Source: Paraphoma chrysanthemicola
Lineage: Eukaryota > Ascomycota > Dothideomycetes > Pleosporales > Phaeosphaeriaceae
Direction: 5' to 3'
NCBI GenBank assembly: GCA_020744225.1
Contig: JAGMWG010000013.1
Span: 682,001-746,000 of the forward strand
Length of the DNA: 64,000 bases
The translations under genes were made by a program, and so were the position numbers. This document shows positions 35,925-48,962 of this stretch, piece by piece. The notes beneath the pieces were generated by a model. That model did not search any database. It saw only the letters and a program-made list of their open reading frames with translations, and was not told where the DNA came from. How positions within the stretch are numbered: the stretch's first letter is position 1; every line of letters starts with the position of its first letter.

Positions 35925-38391
35925 ACTGGTTGGAGCAGGTTGAGGAGCGTCTGAACGGAAGGTGCAGTCGTGGAGAGGTCTTGCTGCTGGGGGAACTGGG
36001 AAGGCACGGTCGGTCGAGAGCAGAGCGATGATCCACAATTGAGAACGAGCCCGCTAACGCGCGGGTCGCTAACTGTCTGAGCGTGGACGCGGCTGCTGGG
36101 ACATCCTGGGACAAAGAAACGCCAAACTGACGCTGGGCCGCGGCGCTGGCTGGCCTCCACGGCGCAAGGGCCTCGCCGGGCGCTGCGACGCTCCGCCATC
36201 GATGCTCGGTGGGCCTTCACAGAAGACAGTACAGTTTGCACACACTTGCACACTGCAGACTCGCCGTGTGACGTTGCGCGCAAGTGCATGGCAGCGCGAC
36301 CGGTCAGCGTCCAAGGTGCCTGCCCCGTCGGATCGCAGCTGCACCCCCTGGCTTCCGAGCAAGGCAAGCGCAGTTGACATGCAGGAAAGCGCAGCGAGCA
36401 AGACACTCGAAGGTTCCCCGACTGGGGCGCCTGCAGCACTAGGAACACGCACCGCCAGCGACGCTCGACACATCCATGTCTCCAGCAACGTGCCACATGC
36501 ACTCTATGCTTCACGCGAGGGCCACCGTTGTGCTGCGTAAGGGTGTATGTGTGTGAGTGTGTGCTGCACGATCGGCCAACCCTGTCTTCGCAGAAGCATG
36601 CTGCTGCAGGGTCTCACTACGAGTCGTTCTTGACAACTTGACCCGTCGGCCAACATCATCCCATGGACCTTTTCCCTACAAAAGTCAGCACGCCGTCGCT
36701 CCTCGCCTTCACATGGCCGAGTGCTTGTTGACAATTGTGTTTCGCGGCACGCAGCACGCCCTCCATGGGGGCAAGCTCCAATATCGTTCCCAGCCCTTGA
36801 GGCTATCGGCAGTTCGCCACATCCAGACTAGCGAGTCGTGCACAACCACGCCTCTCACCAGCGCAATCCCAAATTATGCCATGCAACCATCGGCAGCCGC
36901 CGCGACAGACTGCACGTTCAATGCATCGAATGCCGGCTCCTGAATACCGTCGCAACGGCTTCTAATTTGACTGCTTACTTGATTGCATGCAACGCTCCAG
37001 CTCGAGCCCTGCGATCGCGCCAGACAACAACATGGCCTGTTGCTAAGACGGGGCACTCACGGGATCCAAGCCAAACAACAGACCCATGGCCATGGGTCCA
37101 TGGGTTGCGGGTGAGCGGGTCGGCAGTCCCGTCCTATCTGAGCGCCCAAATCTGACTGGTCTGTTCTTTAACCAAGTGGGCGCGATCAACGTATCACTCC
37201 CTGTTCCTGGCAGGCAACTCTTCGCGGAGCAAATCTTTCAGGAACGAGAAGCATCAGCACTACTGTATGTATGTGCCGTTGTGCAGGCATCGGCTTTCGC
37301 AAACTGTGCCGCGCAAGACGGGACGATTGAGTAATGTTTTCGGCCCGAGTCGAGAATATGAGACCACACGGAACTCTTTTTGAGGCTGGCCGCGAGGGCA
37401 GCCTTGTCAGGGGCTCGAACACACCGTCGGGACAGTCCGTCAACGCCAGGCCGTGCTCTTTCTCCGCGGTCGTGGACGTGGATCAAGCCAAGACCAGTTC
37501 TTAAGTCAATGACAGTCCAAGTGCCGGTTAGTGATCAAAGCCGTGGACAGGTCAAAACACGAGGTACAGAACGCATATCGCCGAGCGAGCATCAAGCTGT
37601 CGCTTGCGGGAGAACAGTTTACACCAATGCAGCTGCAGAACGAGCATGCAATTATCCCTACATGGCAGGATATTAACCGGTCCGTCTCCCTCGGCAGCAA
37701 CCGCTTTCATGCCGCGTAGTGCAGCTATGGGCTGTCATGCCTGGTTTGTGCCTCACTCTCGACCCGCTCGAGGCGTCTGCGCTGTCTACCAATACGCTAG
37801 TATGCTGCTCCGCCCATGGCATCTGTCAGTGCGGAGCTGCCTATTCACGTGCTTTGAAAGTCAACGTTGTTGTGTCTATCAAAGGAGCAAGCGTTCACAC
37901 TTCCGGAGATAACTCGAAACTTGGAGATTACTATATGCCCTTCATGACGAGAGCTGAATTTCCGCTTGGCGCCTCATGCAAGTGAATTGACTTTGTCTCT
38001 ACCACTAGTTGTGCTGTCATGTTGAAAGAACTCTGTGACAGTCGAATGCACTGCTGACGGCCATCATGGTGAAGCCGAGTCGAAGTCGATTGTACACAAC
38101 ACCCCCACTCACGTCATGAATGGTATTTTCCCAGCATGTGATACCTAAATCGTTGGTGAGAGTATATACGCAAGGTATCGTACCCGTTTACATATGTTGG
38201 CGTCTTGCCGGTGTCCAATGTAACAGCATGCACGTTGAAGTCGCGTGCCGGAGTGGCGGTGCGGGTGGCGCAGAGCAAGCGCGATCGACCAACGTGCATG
38301 GGTGTACCACCAAGTGTCCCAGACATGCACCGAGCAATCATGATATGACAATCCCACCACCACAGCGTGACGCCACACACTGCAAAGGACG
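35925..38391. other. Long divergent intergenic region
   Basis: About 2.5 kb between URC4 and SWA2, which point away from each other. It contains an 18-base perfect palindrome GACCCATGGCCATGGGTC at 37081-37098. Open frames on both strands are short and unsupported. Confidence 0.4.
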
Positions 38392-41296
38392 ATGGACGAC
38401 CTAGCAGGCCTTGACTGGTCCCAGCCCGCAAAGAAGCCCGCCAACACGCCCGCGGCCTTTCCTCCCTTCCGCCAGAGCCCCACACCACAGCTCTCTGGTC
38501 GCTCCACGCCGCTGGCCGGCCTGTCTGCACAGCAATCCGGCGCTCGAGCGAGTCCAGCGACCACCTCCACCTTCAAACCGCCCTCAAAACCTGCAACGCC
38601 CGCAAATGACAGCTTCGCCGGCCTCGTGTCTATCAACAGCGGAAAAGCTGCGAGCAGCAACCTCTCGCTACAGGAACGTCAGAAGCAGATACAGGAGAAG
38701 AAGCTGAAGCAGGAGTCAGAACGGAGGAAACAATATGACGCGACCTTTGGAGGTGCGGACTCGACGCATTGGGACACTCTAGGCAGTGGAAAGAGCACCC
38801 CAGAGCCTGCGTCATTTGGTGCAATACGTCCGACTGCAACTGCACCTGGAAGCCAGGGACTATCACGCACAATAAACAAGCCGTTTGCGGGCCTGGACAT
38901 AAACTCGAAGCGCAATGTGCAGTCACCGCCTGCCGAGGCTGATCTTCTGGCTGCTTTCAATTCTGCTGCTCCTGTAGACGCTTCAAGTCACTTCCCTCCC
39001 GCGGCATACAACAGCGGTCGAAGCACGCCTGCTTTCAGCGCAAATGTATCTCGAGGCCACACACCACTACCGCAGAGTTCGGCCGGCAACGCCTTTGTGG
39101 ACGACGACGATGACATGTTCGGATTGAAACAGATGGCACAAAAGTCCAGCTCGCCAGCACCACCACCCCAAACGACAGGAGAGGATGACGACGACATTCT
39201 TGGATTACTCGGCAAGCCGGTCTCGGAGTTCGAGAGACAACAAAAATCGGCAGAACAGGCTGAGGAGCGACGGCTCAAGGCACGAGAATCATCGCCTAGG
39301 CCGCAAAACGCCCAGGAAATGGCAGTCGCTGAGCTGGTAGACATGGGATTCCCCGCAGATCGCTCTGCAATCGCGCTTGCCACTACCGAATCCGGACTCG
39401 ATGTCCAAGCGGCTGTTGGGTGGCTGCTGAATCAGGCACATGCCGAGGCAAAGCAGAAAACCACGGCTCGAAGCCAGGACCGGTCAAGACGCAGTCCCGA
39501 TCAATTCGAAGAGCAACCAAGGCGCAACACCAGTAGGCCTGGCGCCAGGAAAACGCGCGATGGAGAAGCTGTCCCTGCATGGATGAAAGGAGACGACTCG
39601 CGAAGTCGGTCAGGCCAGCGCAGACAAGAAGAAACTGGGCAAGAAAAAGATGTTACTCAGCTTGCTTCAGATATAGGAAGCACTCTTTTCAAGTCCGCAA
39701 ATTCTCTATGGAAGACTGGTCGGAAGCAAGTTCAGAAGGCTGTGGCTGACTTCCAACAAGATGGAGACCCGAATGTGCCAAAGTGGATGCGAGATGCTCA
39801 GGCTGCAGAGGCTGCCTCGCAGAATAGCAGAAAACAAAAGGCTGCTCCAACTGCTACAGACGAAGCAATGATGTTAGAAGGTGGAGGGCGTCCATCGAAA
39901 CCTTCTCGTTCGAACGACTTGCGACAACACACTGATCTACCCGAACGTCATAGAAGAGAGCAGGATGGACCTCGCAACGGCTTCCCGGATCGCATGGCAT
40001 CACAGTCTCCAGCCCGGCGACAACAGCCCGCAAGTCTTGACAAGCGGCCTGCGACGAGGTTGACCAGGCAAGAAGTCGAGGAGCAAAGTGCGCAAGCCTA
40101 CATCAGCCCCGCACGTCGAAAGAAGGCTACTCCACAGCCCCAGCCAGATCTTTTCTCGCCTGAGCCAGCTGCAGCACCGCGCTCATCGCAACCAACCCCG
40201 TCATCGCAGTCTAGAAATCCCTTCCTTCAAGCGACTTCAACCGCGAAGCCCAAAGCAGCAGCAAGGACACCATCACCACCACGGCCAAAGGCACCTCCTC
40301 GTCAGATACCACCCGTCTCTTCTTCCGCACTGTCTTCGTCAGCTGCGGCTCGACAGAAGGGGTCCGAGGCATTCAAACGTGGTGATTACGCAGCTGCGCA
40401 TGCGGCGTATTCATCCGCACTTAGCCCGCTCCCATCGTCTCATCCCGTTACTATTATCGTACTCTGCAATCGTGCTGTTACCAACATAAAGGTCGGCGAG
40501 CCCAAGGCGGCGATTGCAGATGCAGATGCCGCACTTCAAATTATAGGCATTTCCAGAGGCGAAGGAGAGAAGATCGCCACAGGAGGCATGGAGGGCGACA
40601 AGGATATGAAAGAGTTCTACGGTAAAGCATTGATGCGTAAAGCTGAAGCGCTCGAGCACATGGAGAAATGGGTCGATGCTCACGGAGTTTGGAAGGAGGC
40701 GGTGCAGAATGGTGTTGGTGGTGCTATCAGTATCTCAGGCCGCGATCGTTGCGAGAAGGCAGCTAGTGGGGCTAACAACTCCGCTGTTCAGCCTGCGGCA
40801 AAACGCCCGCCTCCAGCTCGCAAGCCTGCAGCACCGAAGCCTTCGGCGCTCTCAGACCTTGGTGGTGGGCAGGCAAGAGACTCGGAGGCCGTGAAGCGCA
40901 TGAAGGCTGCGAATGCCGCAGCGGAGAAGGCAGACGACGAAAAGTTCGCGCTTACAGATCAAGTTGATGCAAAGCTCATCGCATGGAAAGGTACCAAGTC
41001 AGACAATCTACGTGCACTGCTGGGCTCCTTGGATAAAGTGCTTTGGCCGGAGGCGGGGTGGAACAAAGTCAACATGGGAGATCTGGTAATGCCGAACAAG
41101 GTCAAGATCATCTACATGAAGGCGATTGCTAAGGTGCATCCTGACAAAGTATGTTGCTTATCCTGGTGCGAGTTCACAGCTAACAATGATTTAGATATCG
41201 CAATCTGCGACCGTGGAGCAAAGGATGATTAGTGCAGCGGTTTTTGCGACATTGAATGAGGCATGGGACAAGTTCAAAACGGACAACAACCTTTAG
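38392..41296 (+). CDS. SWA2: Auxilin-like clathrin uncoating protein Swa2
   Basis: Exons 38392-41148 and 41195-41296, joined over a 46-base intron, give 952 residues. A disordered N-terminus holds short acidic clathrin-box-like pieces (for example DDILGLLGKP). A UBA domain lies at about residues 305-355 (MAVAELVDMGFPADRSAIAL). A TPR region starts near residue 650 (GSEAFKRGDYAAAHAAYSSA). A C-terminal auxilin-type J domain has HPD at 916-918. The UBA-TPR-J order is that of yeast Swa2/Aux1, which recruits Hsc70 to strip clathrin from vesicles. The intron falls right after HPDK, and the second exon completes helix IV (AVFATLNEAWDKF). It is longer than the yeast protein because of low-complexity linkers. 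Confidence 0.92.
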
Positions 41297-41868
41297 AGTA
41301 GTGCCTATCCCAGCATCGAATGCGTTAGTGCGAATAAGATCACTGAAGCGATCACAGCATCTGGCAAGAACAATGTCATCCTTCTGTTCCCGTTCTGCGC
41401 GTGCACGTGCACTAGCGTCAATCGTGAGGCTCAAATTCGGGACCTGGCAGGAGCAGATCCCTGTACCCCAGATTTTCTTGGCATTATGTAAGTTGCCAGT
41501 GGGAGCTTTTCCATCCGTGCAGTCATCGCCTTTCATCTCAATCACACCTGCAAACCATTGCTACCAGCCAAGTTAAGACGTTGTGCATCATTGCCGCAAC
41601 TGTTGGTCCCACCAAGGCCGCCATTGGTACCTCCACCATCTCCATCCCTTCTCATCGCCGAGTAAAGCCGCGTTCCTTGTTTGCACGCGGCCTTTTTGGA
41701 AGAGCTCCATTATCAGCTCAGTGCACCGAGATTGATCACGCTGGGCACTTATCTTGTTGTTGCTAAAGCTGCATGGTATCTTCAAATACTCACAGCAATC
41801 ATCACACAATCAATTTTTTGGCACAAATAAAAAGAAGAAATTCCCGGGCACATACGTCATAACCGAAA
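41297..41868. other. Tandem intergenic spacer
   Basis: 572 bases between SWA2 and the PQ-loop gene, with an AT-rich run near 41815-41840 just upstream of the next start. No gene seen. Confidence 0.4.
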
Positions 41869-43027
41869 ATGTTTCCTCCGGCGCAGGGATTGCGCTTGGA
41901 CATTGATGCGATCAGTCAAATCTTTGGGTCAATTAGTATTGCTTGTTGGATAGGTTAGTGCGGTCAGCGGCTTGTGGTGTAACCTTTAGTGAGTGCTGAC
42001 ATGTGTCACAGTTGTGTTTTCACCGCAAATCATCGAGAATTGGCGAAGAAGCTCCGCAGAAGGCCTATCCGTCGTGTTCATTGTAATATGGCTTGCTGGA
42101 GACTTCTTCAACATCTTCGGAGCTGTCTTACAGGGTGTGTTGCCGACCATGATCATTCTGGCCGTTTATTACACATTGGCAGATATTGTCTTGCTGCTGC
42201 AGTGCTTCTGGTACAAAGGGTTCACATTGCGTGACGATTTCAAGAAGCCAGACGACGACTCGGACAGTACCGCAACATCACCTTCCGAGCAGTCACCGCT
42301 ACTCCAGCCCACAAGTGGCTCCACCTACGCTAGTATTAACGGCAATGGCAATGGCCATGAAGTCGTCCGCCCGCGTATCTCGGATATTGAGAGACGCCAT
42401 TCGTCTCACTCGCAAGGCTCTTTCCGCGAGCGCTATCTTTCCATCGATGGCACTCATCTTTCGCCAGTAACCCCACTCCACGTTGACCCGGCGCAATCTC
42501 ACGGCAGCACACCGCCTGCTTCCCCACCTGCTCAATCCACTCTGCAAACGGTACTTTTCAACCTCGGGACCATTGTACTAGTCATTGCCGCAGGTATCTT
42601 CGGCTGGTGGCTCAGTGCCTCCCGTGCTCCACCATCGGACGACAATGATACCCCTTCGGAACCACTGTCTTTCAACCTTTGGGGTCAAATCTTCGGCTAC
42701 ATCTGCGCTCTCCTCTATCTAGGCTCGCGTGTCCCGCAACTCCTGCTGAACTATCGGCGCAAGTCGACCGAGGGTATCAGCATGCTGTTCTTCCTGTTTG
42801 CATGCTTGGGCAATCTCACATACGTCTTGAGTATTGTCGTCTACAAGCCCAAGTGTGCGGGTGGTCATTGCACCAGCGACGAGGCAAAAGCCATCTATGG
42901 CAAGTACATTGCGGTCAATTTCAGTTGGTTGTTGGGTAGCTTCGGAACACTGATATTGGATGCGTGTGTGTTTATACAATATTTCATGTATCGGAAAGAA
43001 GACGAGAGCGATGAGGAGGACGAATAG
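41869..43027 (+). CDS. PQ-loop vacuolar amino-acid transporter (Ypq/Rtc2-like)
   Basis: Exons 41869-41953 and 42012-43027, joined over a 58-base intron with a GCTGAC branch site, give 366 residues. Two PQ-loop repeats are clear: SPQIIENWRRSSAEGLS (Pro33-Gln34) and VPQLLLNYRRKSTEGISM (Pro270-Gln271). There are about seven hydrophobic helices and a long Ser/Pro-rich cytosolic loop between the third and fourth. This is the architecture of yeast Ypq1-3 and human PQLC2, lysosomal or vacuolar exporters of cationic amino acids. The protein ends in an acidic DESDEEDE tail. The intron lies six residues before the first PQ motif, and the join restores the phase. Which Ypq paralogue it matches cannot be told. 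Confidence 0.88.
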
Positions 43028-43470
43028 GCTTCGATATCCAGATGTATGACGGAGATGAAGCACGAAGTCATTACGGATCCCACGCGTGTTGCGTGTTTGT
43101 ACTTTACGGTGAACTGAATTTCTCGACTTGGATTGGTCGATGTATGGATAGCTATATGCGATGATCGGTCGATTCTGAGAAGCATCGTGATATTGGTGTA
43201 GAGTAGTGTTTGGATGGGTCCATGCAGTGTTTGCAAGCCGCCTGGCCTATTCCCTGGCCAGTTATAAACATACCATCAGCTCAATTTTTCACATTCCAGA
43301 TACTCCAGCTTCGGTATATGCTAGCAAGAACCCAACTACAATTCCCCAAGCCATAGCAGATTGTCACAGAACCTGCCGTTTTCCAATCCATCATCCAAGA
43401 ATACACACTCTTCAATCCTCGTACCCACCTTCTACACCAACATTCATCCCTACCTAACTACTTCCAAACC
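43028..43470. other. Tandem intergenic spacer
   Basis: 443 bases between the PQ-loop gene and the following unknown gene. C-rich upstream of 43471. No gene seen. Confidence 0.35.
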
Positions 43471-44675
43471 ATGCATGACAGCGCTCACCGTCTGAGACGT
43501 ACGTCATACCTTATCGCTCCCACTCGCATCACAACTAACATCCACAGCGCTCATCCGTGCATGCGCGACCAAGATCGAATCCCTCATATCCGTCTACCCA
43601 CAACATTTCCACACCATCGAAGACGCCAAAACATTCATCAGAACCCAATGCGAGAAAAATGGCTTTGCTTATGCATTCAGTGCCACGACGGCCGCGTGGG
43701 AAAAGAGGCATATCGTAGATAAGGCTCGCTTCATAGTTGCGCTACGTGCGTATGAGGACGGCGAGTTTCATTTACGCATTCCACCGGCTCGACCTGATGA
43801 ACTTCGAGGTATGTAGTCACTCTACGCATATGCGCCCTCCCTACTCCCTCCCTTCCCTACACACAACACAATCTAACTCAACATTTAGAAGCCATCGAAG
43901 CCGACATACGCCGCATCACCCCCCTTTTACTCTCTTGGCCCGCCGTCTTCACTAATCTCAGCGCCGCGCGCGATCACGTCAGGCACCTTGCTTCGGAGAG
44001 TGGGTTCAGGTATACTCACCACCCGGGTGTGGAGACGTGGAAGTTTGAAATGTGGGTGAATTTCAATACGGCGCGACGTGCATTCCAGGCGGGGAAGTTT
44101 GAGACTGTGGAAAAGGTGGGAAGGGCTGGAGGAAGTGGTATTGTACACGGCAAGCCTCCTGCAAGTGCAGCAGGACATGGTAGGCAAGTGGGATATGCGG
44201 ACGTTCGTGCGCAGGTGTCTTTGCGAGGAGGACACACGGGAATTGGAACAGGACGTTTCGACGTTTCCACCGCTCCTTACGCAGTGCAGTCAAACTCACT
44301 GCGCAGCCCAAGGGCACGAGCGCTGGCCTCCGTCCCACTGTCGATGACATGGCACGAGAATCTCCAACGGCCGCCTCCGAACATGAGGGGTCAATCTCCA
44401 CTATTCCGCCTTCTGAAGCGGCGGTCTCGAAACCTACATCACCTGGCTCTTCGATCAAAACATCTCAGGACGCCGATCTCCTTGATCTCGGTGCGGACGG
44501 GATCAAGGCAGCGAACAAGCTCGCCAGCAGCCTAGGCAAGGTGAACGACAAAGCGGATCCATTCGAGGTAATTAACTCCGCGTTGAAGAATAGCAATATT
44601 CGCGCTGATGACGACGACCAGACTCTCCTTGACCAAGTCCGCCGACATTTCACGCTCAAAGCTGCTTTTGAGTGA
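43471..44675 (+). CDS. Unknown gene with coding signal in three frames
   Basis: Exon 1 (43471-43498), exon 2 (43548-43808) and the start of exon 3 (43889) join in phase. They give a protein-like N-terminus with EDAKTFIRTQCEKNGFAYAF, faintly like FAR1-type DNA-binding modules. From about 44090 the plausible reading changes: the first frame gives VETWKFEMWVNFNTARRAFQ, the next gives LEEVVLYTASLLQVQQDMV, and from about 44290 a third gives AVKLTAQPKGTSAGLRPTVD, running to a stop at 44673. Two extra GT-AG introns (44010-44088 and 44215-44284) would join everything in frame into 308 residues. Alternatively the gene carries two single-base frameshifts, or it stops at 44535 in the first frame. Function unknown. 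Confidence 0.5.
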
Positions 44676-45247
44676 GTGGATCGGCGGCGAGGACTTGTCG
44701 AGCATATCCGTGGGAAGCAGTGTGCAAAAGTTTTGTGATTTCTGGAGTTATGTGAGGGTCATACTTGGAGTGTTTACCTCAGGAATGAGTTGGCTGTTTC
44801 TTCATATTTACATAACAGATTTTATGTCTCAACGGCCTGGTCGACAGGCAGGAGACCCTTCTTTCTGTTTCACGGCGTGCCAAGCAGGTGTAACAGGCCT
44901 TGTGCCGTTTGTAAGAGATGTAATCATCTTCGAGCGATATGGTTTATGTACCATCTGTGGACTGTTTCGACTTCAGCTGAACGAGGAATGGAGCCATATG
45001 CATTAGAGTGTCTCTCTCGTTTTTCTTCCTTGGAACACTTGCTTCGGTATCGTCCTAAGCATCGCAAAATCGCGCAATCTATAATGCCAGTTGAGTCAGC
45101 TTCAACGGCAGTAAAGAAAAATGCTGGACATGAATCAGCGATGGCAACTGTTTGTCAGACTTGATAGGACCGAATGTCGTGACTTGCAGCATCGCAGAAT
45201 CCTTCTGTGGCATACGTCAGCTTGGATCCTTCACGCTCAGCAACCAC
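44676..45247. other. Intergenic, no gene seen
   Basis: About 570 bases downstream of the unknown gene. Short open frames only. Confidence 0.35.
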
Positions 45248-45694
45248 ATGCACCAAATGATGTTCCCCAGATTTCTCGCTTCCAACCCACCATCCAGCAC
45301 CCCGCACACCCCAAATGCACCCAAGATCACCGGCGACGCCGATTCGCACTCATGCAGGGCAGTTTTCCAGCGTTTTTGTCGATCTGCAGTGCTCGTATCA
45401 GCCTTGCGACAGACGTGCATTGTCCATTTTCAGCCCTGTGGCGGCGGCCTCAACACCAGTCGATGGCGCCATCATGCTTCGACATCTATCGCATCGATCA
45501 CGAGACCGGATGCAACAATGCTCGCTGAACCCAAGACCCTCCAAGCCAGCCAGATTACGCCGCTAATCCAAAACGCGCTGGCGCATATGCAAGCAGCCAA
45601 GCCGAAATGTGGGGTATGCCGTCGCTCTCGTCGCGAGCTTGAGAGCGCAAAGCCTCGCTCTAGCAGCATCTTGGGGAAACGCTTCGCATCTTGA
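45248..45694 (+). CDS. Hypothetical open frame, 148 codons
   Basis: An unspliced frame starts MHQMMFPRFLASNPPSS and ends GVCRRSRRELESAKPRSSSI-LGKRFAS. It has a Pro/Ser-rich head, several cysteines and a basic CGVCRRSRRE motif near the end. No family is recognised and no transmembrane segment is seen. The antisense strand also has open frames, so this could be chance. A composition or homology test would decide it. Confidence 0.25.
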   Translation: MHQMMFPRFLASNPPSSTPHTPNAPKITGDADSHSCRAVFQRFCRSAVLVSALRQTCIVHFQPCGGGLNTSRWRHHASTSIASITRPDATMLAEPKTLQASQITPLIQNALAHMQAAKPKCGVCRRSRRELESAKPRSSSILGKRFAS

Positions 45695-46647
45695 ATTGAG
45701 CTTCAGCAAGTCTGCCTTAGACTAGCGAATTGGTACCGGTCAGGACCTGCGCTTGCTTGGTGCGACTTGTGTGACAAGTTGAGTTACCGGTGAGAAAGGG
45801 TATGGGTGGCCTGGCCGACGTCGCATACCGATTTCTTGGGCAAAGCTGCAGATGTGTGTGAGGTTGCACCGTGTCAGACTCGGGGTGGTGCGTTTGTGCT
45901 TGGCGGAGCACTGTGCGGTTGAGCTGTGCATGTTGTTGAACTAAAACATGTAGACTAGTACAATTGAAGGTATTCCGCATCGAATCCTACAATCATCGCT
46001 GTTGGTGTCAAAGAAAGCCTTCCACTTGGCGATATCTAACGTTGAAAGTTGCCGCGTTTGGACAAACTTTTGTGCAGTACTCGTGTTGAGCAATCGATCG
46101 CATGCAATGGGTCTTGCCCAGATATGGTACCTCGACTGTTCATCACGGTAAGTGTGCGACTACTAGCATGCATGCTGAGCACTGCGAGCAAATTATCCGG
46201 CACCCGAGTTGTTCCCGACCAACAGGCTTTGAAGCTCCATGGCAGCGACAAGGCTCGCCGAGAGTGTCCAAGAAGCGCGGGTCAGGCAAAATGGAGGACG
46301 CCGAGGCTTTTCTCCACCTTGCATCTGCAATTATTTCAAGCCACTGACGTTGCCGATCTTTTATGGTTGAGCATACTGCTGTGACCCTGGTTGCGTCTCG
46401 TACTATCATTGGCTACATGAGCCTCTGCGCGTGATTCTTGCCATGTCAGTGAGCAACAATGAGACCCGAGCTGGTGGTACTCTGAAGGTCTCTGCCTTGT
46501 GCGACGAAGCTGATCCCCTGCTTGCAGTGAGGATTGCCCTGCAAATGCGCCGTTGGCCATGGCTCAAGCTGCCCCGCAAGACATATAAGCTCCTCAGCTG
46601 GACGTCCGGTTTCAACCAAGCTCTTGCGCTCCGTCTTGACCCTTACC
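45695..46647. other. Intergenic upstream of the transporter gene
   Basis: About 950 bases with short overlapping frames on both strands and no supported gene. It includes the transporter promoter. Confidence 0.35.
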
Positions 46648-48962
46648 ATGGCGGACATCAAGGATAACAAGATTGAGTAAGTATCGGCCCGTTGCTTACA
46701 ATCTCTCGACTTACGCTGACTTTTCACATTAGACAGACTAGCGGCTCAGATACTGAGCGTCGCGCATCCGTCTTCGATGACGAACAGAAACGAAGGGAGA
46801 GTGTAGCTCGACTTACTGCTAACATTGAAGGAGAGTGAGTGGATCTCCCAAAAACAGATAAAACTTGACAGCTCACATACGCCAGGGTTCGCAATCCCCT
46901 CGTTGGTATTCCAAAGGCACAGCTGCTCGCCGACGTTCGCGCGTTCGCGCAAGAGAACGGTCTCGAGGCCGAAGAGCCACTTCTTGTCAAGGGAGCCTTA
47001 TTCGCACAATCGCCGACCCTTTTCGAGGAGATCGAAGAACTCGAGGAAGCAGATCGTATCGCAATTCGAGAGGAATTTACAAATCGCTTTAAGCTGCCAC
47101 GAACTCTGTACCTCACTATTGTTCTGAACTCTGTCGCAGCTGCCATCCAGGGCTGGGACCAGACTGGGTCTAATGGCGCCAATTTGACCTTTGGCGAAGC
47201 CTTTGGAATCCCAGACTCTGGCGATGAATGCACGGCGGCCGGCACGTGTGAGAAGAACAGCTGGATTATCGGTTTTGTCAATTCCTGTCCGTACATTGCG
47301 ATTGCACTCTTCTGTGCCTGGATTAGTGTGCGTACTGTTCATACAAAAGCAAATCAGGAAGGCTCGCTAACACCGACAGGATCCTGTGAATGAGCTATGT
47401 GGACGAAAGTGGACGATCTGGATCGCCGCCGTCTTCTCGCTCCTCGCCCCTATTGGTTCGGGCTTAACTCAGACATGGGGACAGCTCGCTGTATGCCGTG
47501 TACTGCTTGGAGTGGGTATGGGTCTGAAGGAGGTGACCGTCCCCGTCTTCTCGGCTGAGGTCGTGCCTGCCAGTGTACGAGGCGGACTGGTGATGTCCTG
47601 GCAAATTTGGACGGCTTTTGGTATCTTCCTTGGTACCTTAGCCAACCTCATCGTGATGGTAAGCGAAGGACCTCCTACATCCCTAACACAGACTCACGAA
47701 GACAGAATACTGGGAAAATTTCCTGGCGCTTGCAGCTAGGCTCCGCTTTCATACCGGCCATACCACTCGTTCTTGGAATTGCATTCGTCCCGGAATCTCC
47801 GAGATGGTTGATGAAGAAACGCAGATATGCCAAAGCATACAAATCGTTTCTGAGATTGCGAAATACGCCGTTCCAAGCAGCTCGAGATTTGTATTACACT
47901 CACGCACTCCTGCAGCAAGAGGAGGTGCTCATCAAAGAAGCTGGACTTAGTCCGACGAGCAACTTCTTCACGCGCTTTATGGAACTCTTCACGATTCCAC
48001 GCGTGCGGCGCGCGACTCTGGCATCCTTCGTCGTCATGATAGGCCAGCAAATGTGTGGTATCAACATCATCGCATTCTACTCATCCACCATCTTCAAGGA
48101 AGGCGGCGCTACTCAGAAAGAGGCCCTGATCGCCTCATTCGGGTTTGGTCTTGTGAACTTTACGTTCGCCTGGCCGGCCGTGTGGACGATCGATACCTTC
48201 GGACGCCGTGGTCTGCTGCTGTTCACATTCCCAAACATGTTCTGGACTTTGCTGACAGCCGGAATGTGCTACTATATTCCGAAAGAGGACCCGGCACATT
48301 TGGGACTGATTGCTTTCTTCGTGTACCTCTTTGGCGCCTTTTATTCTCCAGGAGAGGGCCCAGTTCCGTTCACTTACTCCGCTGAAGTGTTCCCGCTGTC
48401 TCATCGTGAGGTCGGCATGTCGTGGGCAGTTGCGACAAATAATTTCTGGGCCGCTGGTGAGTAGGATCCCATCCGGGGAAGAATGTTGCTAAACAGTCCA
48501 ATAGTGCTCTCGCTCACCCTACCACGTATGCTCAAGGTTTTCAGGCCGCAAGGTGTCTTTGGCTTCTATGCTGGTCTGAATATTGTCGCGCTTGTGATGA
48601 TCTTCCTGTGGATGCCCGAGACGAAGCAGAGGTAAATAGTCTCTGACTAAGGTTGTATGCACACGCTAATATGAATCTTTCGCAGAACACTCGAGGAACT
48701 CGACTACATCTTTGCTGTGCCAACTCGGAGGCATATGAGCTACCAAGTTCGCGAGAACCTTCCTTGGTGGTTCAAGACGTACATCCTCCGGCACAAGGGT
48801 CTCTCCAAGCCAATCCTGTACAAATTGGGCAATCTTCCACCGAGTCCTTCGGTCACCGCGCAGATTAGCTACGCATGGAACACGTACATCCTTCGAAAGA
48901 AGGGTCTTGTATCTCCGGACGCGTATGTACGAGCTCAGCCTGTTGGGGAGAAGCAAGTCTAG
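46648..48962 (+). CDS. MFS sugar/polyol (inositol-like) transporter
   Basis: Seven exons (46648-46676, 46733-46834, 46886-47327, 47380-47658, 47706-48456, 48505-48631, 48686-48962) give 668 residues. A charged N-terminal domain of about 125 residues precedes twelve predicted helices. Sugar-transporter signatures are present: ELCGRKWTIW after helix 2, RVLLGVGMGLK, PESPRWLMKKRR, GQQMCGIN, DTFGRRGLLLF and PETKQRTLEELDYIF after helix 12. The wording is nearest to fungal polyol/myo-inositol transporters, but the substrate is not proven. All six introns are 46-57 bases and GT-AG. The protein is longer than typical hexose transporters because of its soluble N- and C-terminal ends. It acts at the plasma membrane by family expectation. 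Confidence 0.9.

Noticed and set aside
32200..43027. GTR1 and the PQ-loop transporter as a nutrient-sensing cluster
   Set aside because: They are 8.5 kb apart with unrelated genes between and no shared promoter; proximity is probably chance.
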